Shown here: positions 12,678 through 12,709 of the stretch, piece after piece
Numbering within the stretch: position 1 is the first letter of the stretch
Layout of the letters: every line of letters begins with the position of its first letter
NCBI GenBank assembly: GCA_934504345.1
Contig: CAKSVR010000056.1
Location: 1-12,709 of the forward strand
DNA from: an uncultured Agathobaculum sp.
GTDB taxonomy: Bacteria > Bacillota > Clostridia > Oscillospirales > Butyricicoccaceae
Direction of reading: 5' to 3'
DNA: 12,709 nt
Translations under genes and position numbers: made by a program
The notes under the pieces: model-generated
What the model was told of the DNA's origin: nothing
Database searches by the model: none
The model's input: only the letters and a program-made list of their open reading frames with translations

Positions 12678-12709
12678 TGCATAAATCTTAAAAATGTCTC
12701 AGTAGCTCA

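Larger units (their letters stand above)
12511..12709 (+). repeat. Tandem array of tRNA-Arg-like units, 92-93 nt period, cut by window end
   Basis: Unit starts are at 12511, 12603 and 12696. The third shows only GTCTCAGTAGCTCA before the window ends. The best-conserved part is the first 39 nt, through the anticodon loop; the following 50 or so nt differ between units and end in an AT-rich stretch. The array lies downstream of a promoter and continues outside the window. Confidence 0.7.

Noticed and set aside
12511..12709. CRISPR-like array
   Set aside because: Regularly spaced repeats invite the idea. But the conserved block is plainly a tRNA D-arm and anticodon arm, the copies differ from each other, the intervals exceed 50 nt, and no cas genes are seen.

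Overview
The window is chromosomal DNA from a spore-forming, anaerobic, fairly GC-rich Clostridia-type Firmicute. An Oscillospirales-like gut commensal fits best, but the genus cannot be told. The pointers are three sporulation genes (spmB, spmA, spoIIID), strong GGAGG-type ribosome binding sites, sigma-A-like promoters and a sodium-pumping oxaloacetate decarboxylase operon.

Layout. At the left end (1-1585) are spmA and a truncated spmB on the minus strand, a divergent AbrB-type regulator with a four-cysteine tail, and spoIIID. A carbohydrate-type locus fills 1738-7480. It holds a lipoprotein solute-binding protein, an SDR dehydrogenase, a divergent AraC regulator, a TIM-barrel sugar isomerase/epimerase and a divergent GPH-family sugar:cation symporter. 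The enzymes and the regulator look intact. The symporter is a pseudogene with a 159-nt gain from a MITE-like element, an internal deletion, a frameshift and an in-frame amber codon. A TetR-type regulator (7504-8076, consensus promoter) closes this part.

From about 8160 to 8950 there is no gene. The stretch is filled by two inverted copies of a composite hairpin repeat of roughly 210-260 bp. Next, on the minus strand, comes a four-gene operon transcribed in the order alpha, gamma, biotin carrier, beta (12286 to 8995). It encodes a membrane oxaloacetate decarboxylase Na+ pump with a free-standing biotin carrier and has a promoter near 12350-12378 and a terminator at 8960-8985.

At the right edge, divergent from that operon, a sigma-A-like promoter faces a series of tRNA-Arg(CCU)-like units starting at 12511, 12603 and 12696 (92-93 nt period). 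Their D-arm and anticodon loop are well kept but the rest is degenerate. The series runs off the window and is the least ordinary feature here.

How the genes work together. The AraC regulator probably controls the dehydrogenase, isomerase and former symporter in response to a sugar or polyol. The solute-binding protein has no ABC permease or ATPase beside it. The decarboxylase would convert oxaloacetate to pyruvate and export Na+. Everything here is read by eye. Family assignments rest on recognisable motifs, and no database search was done.
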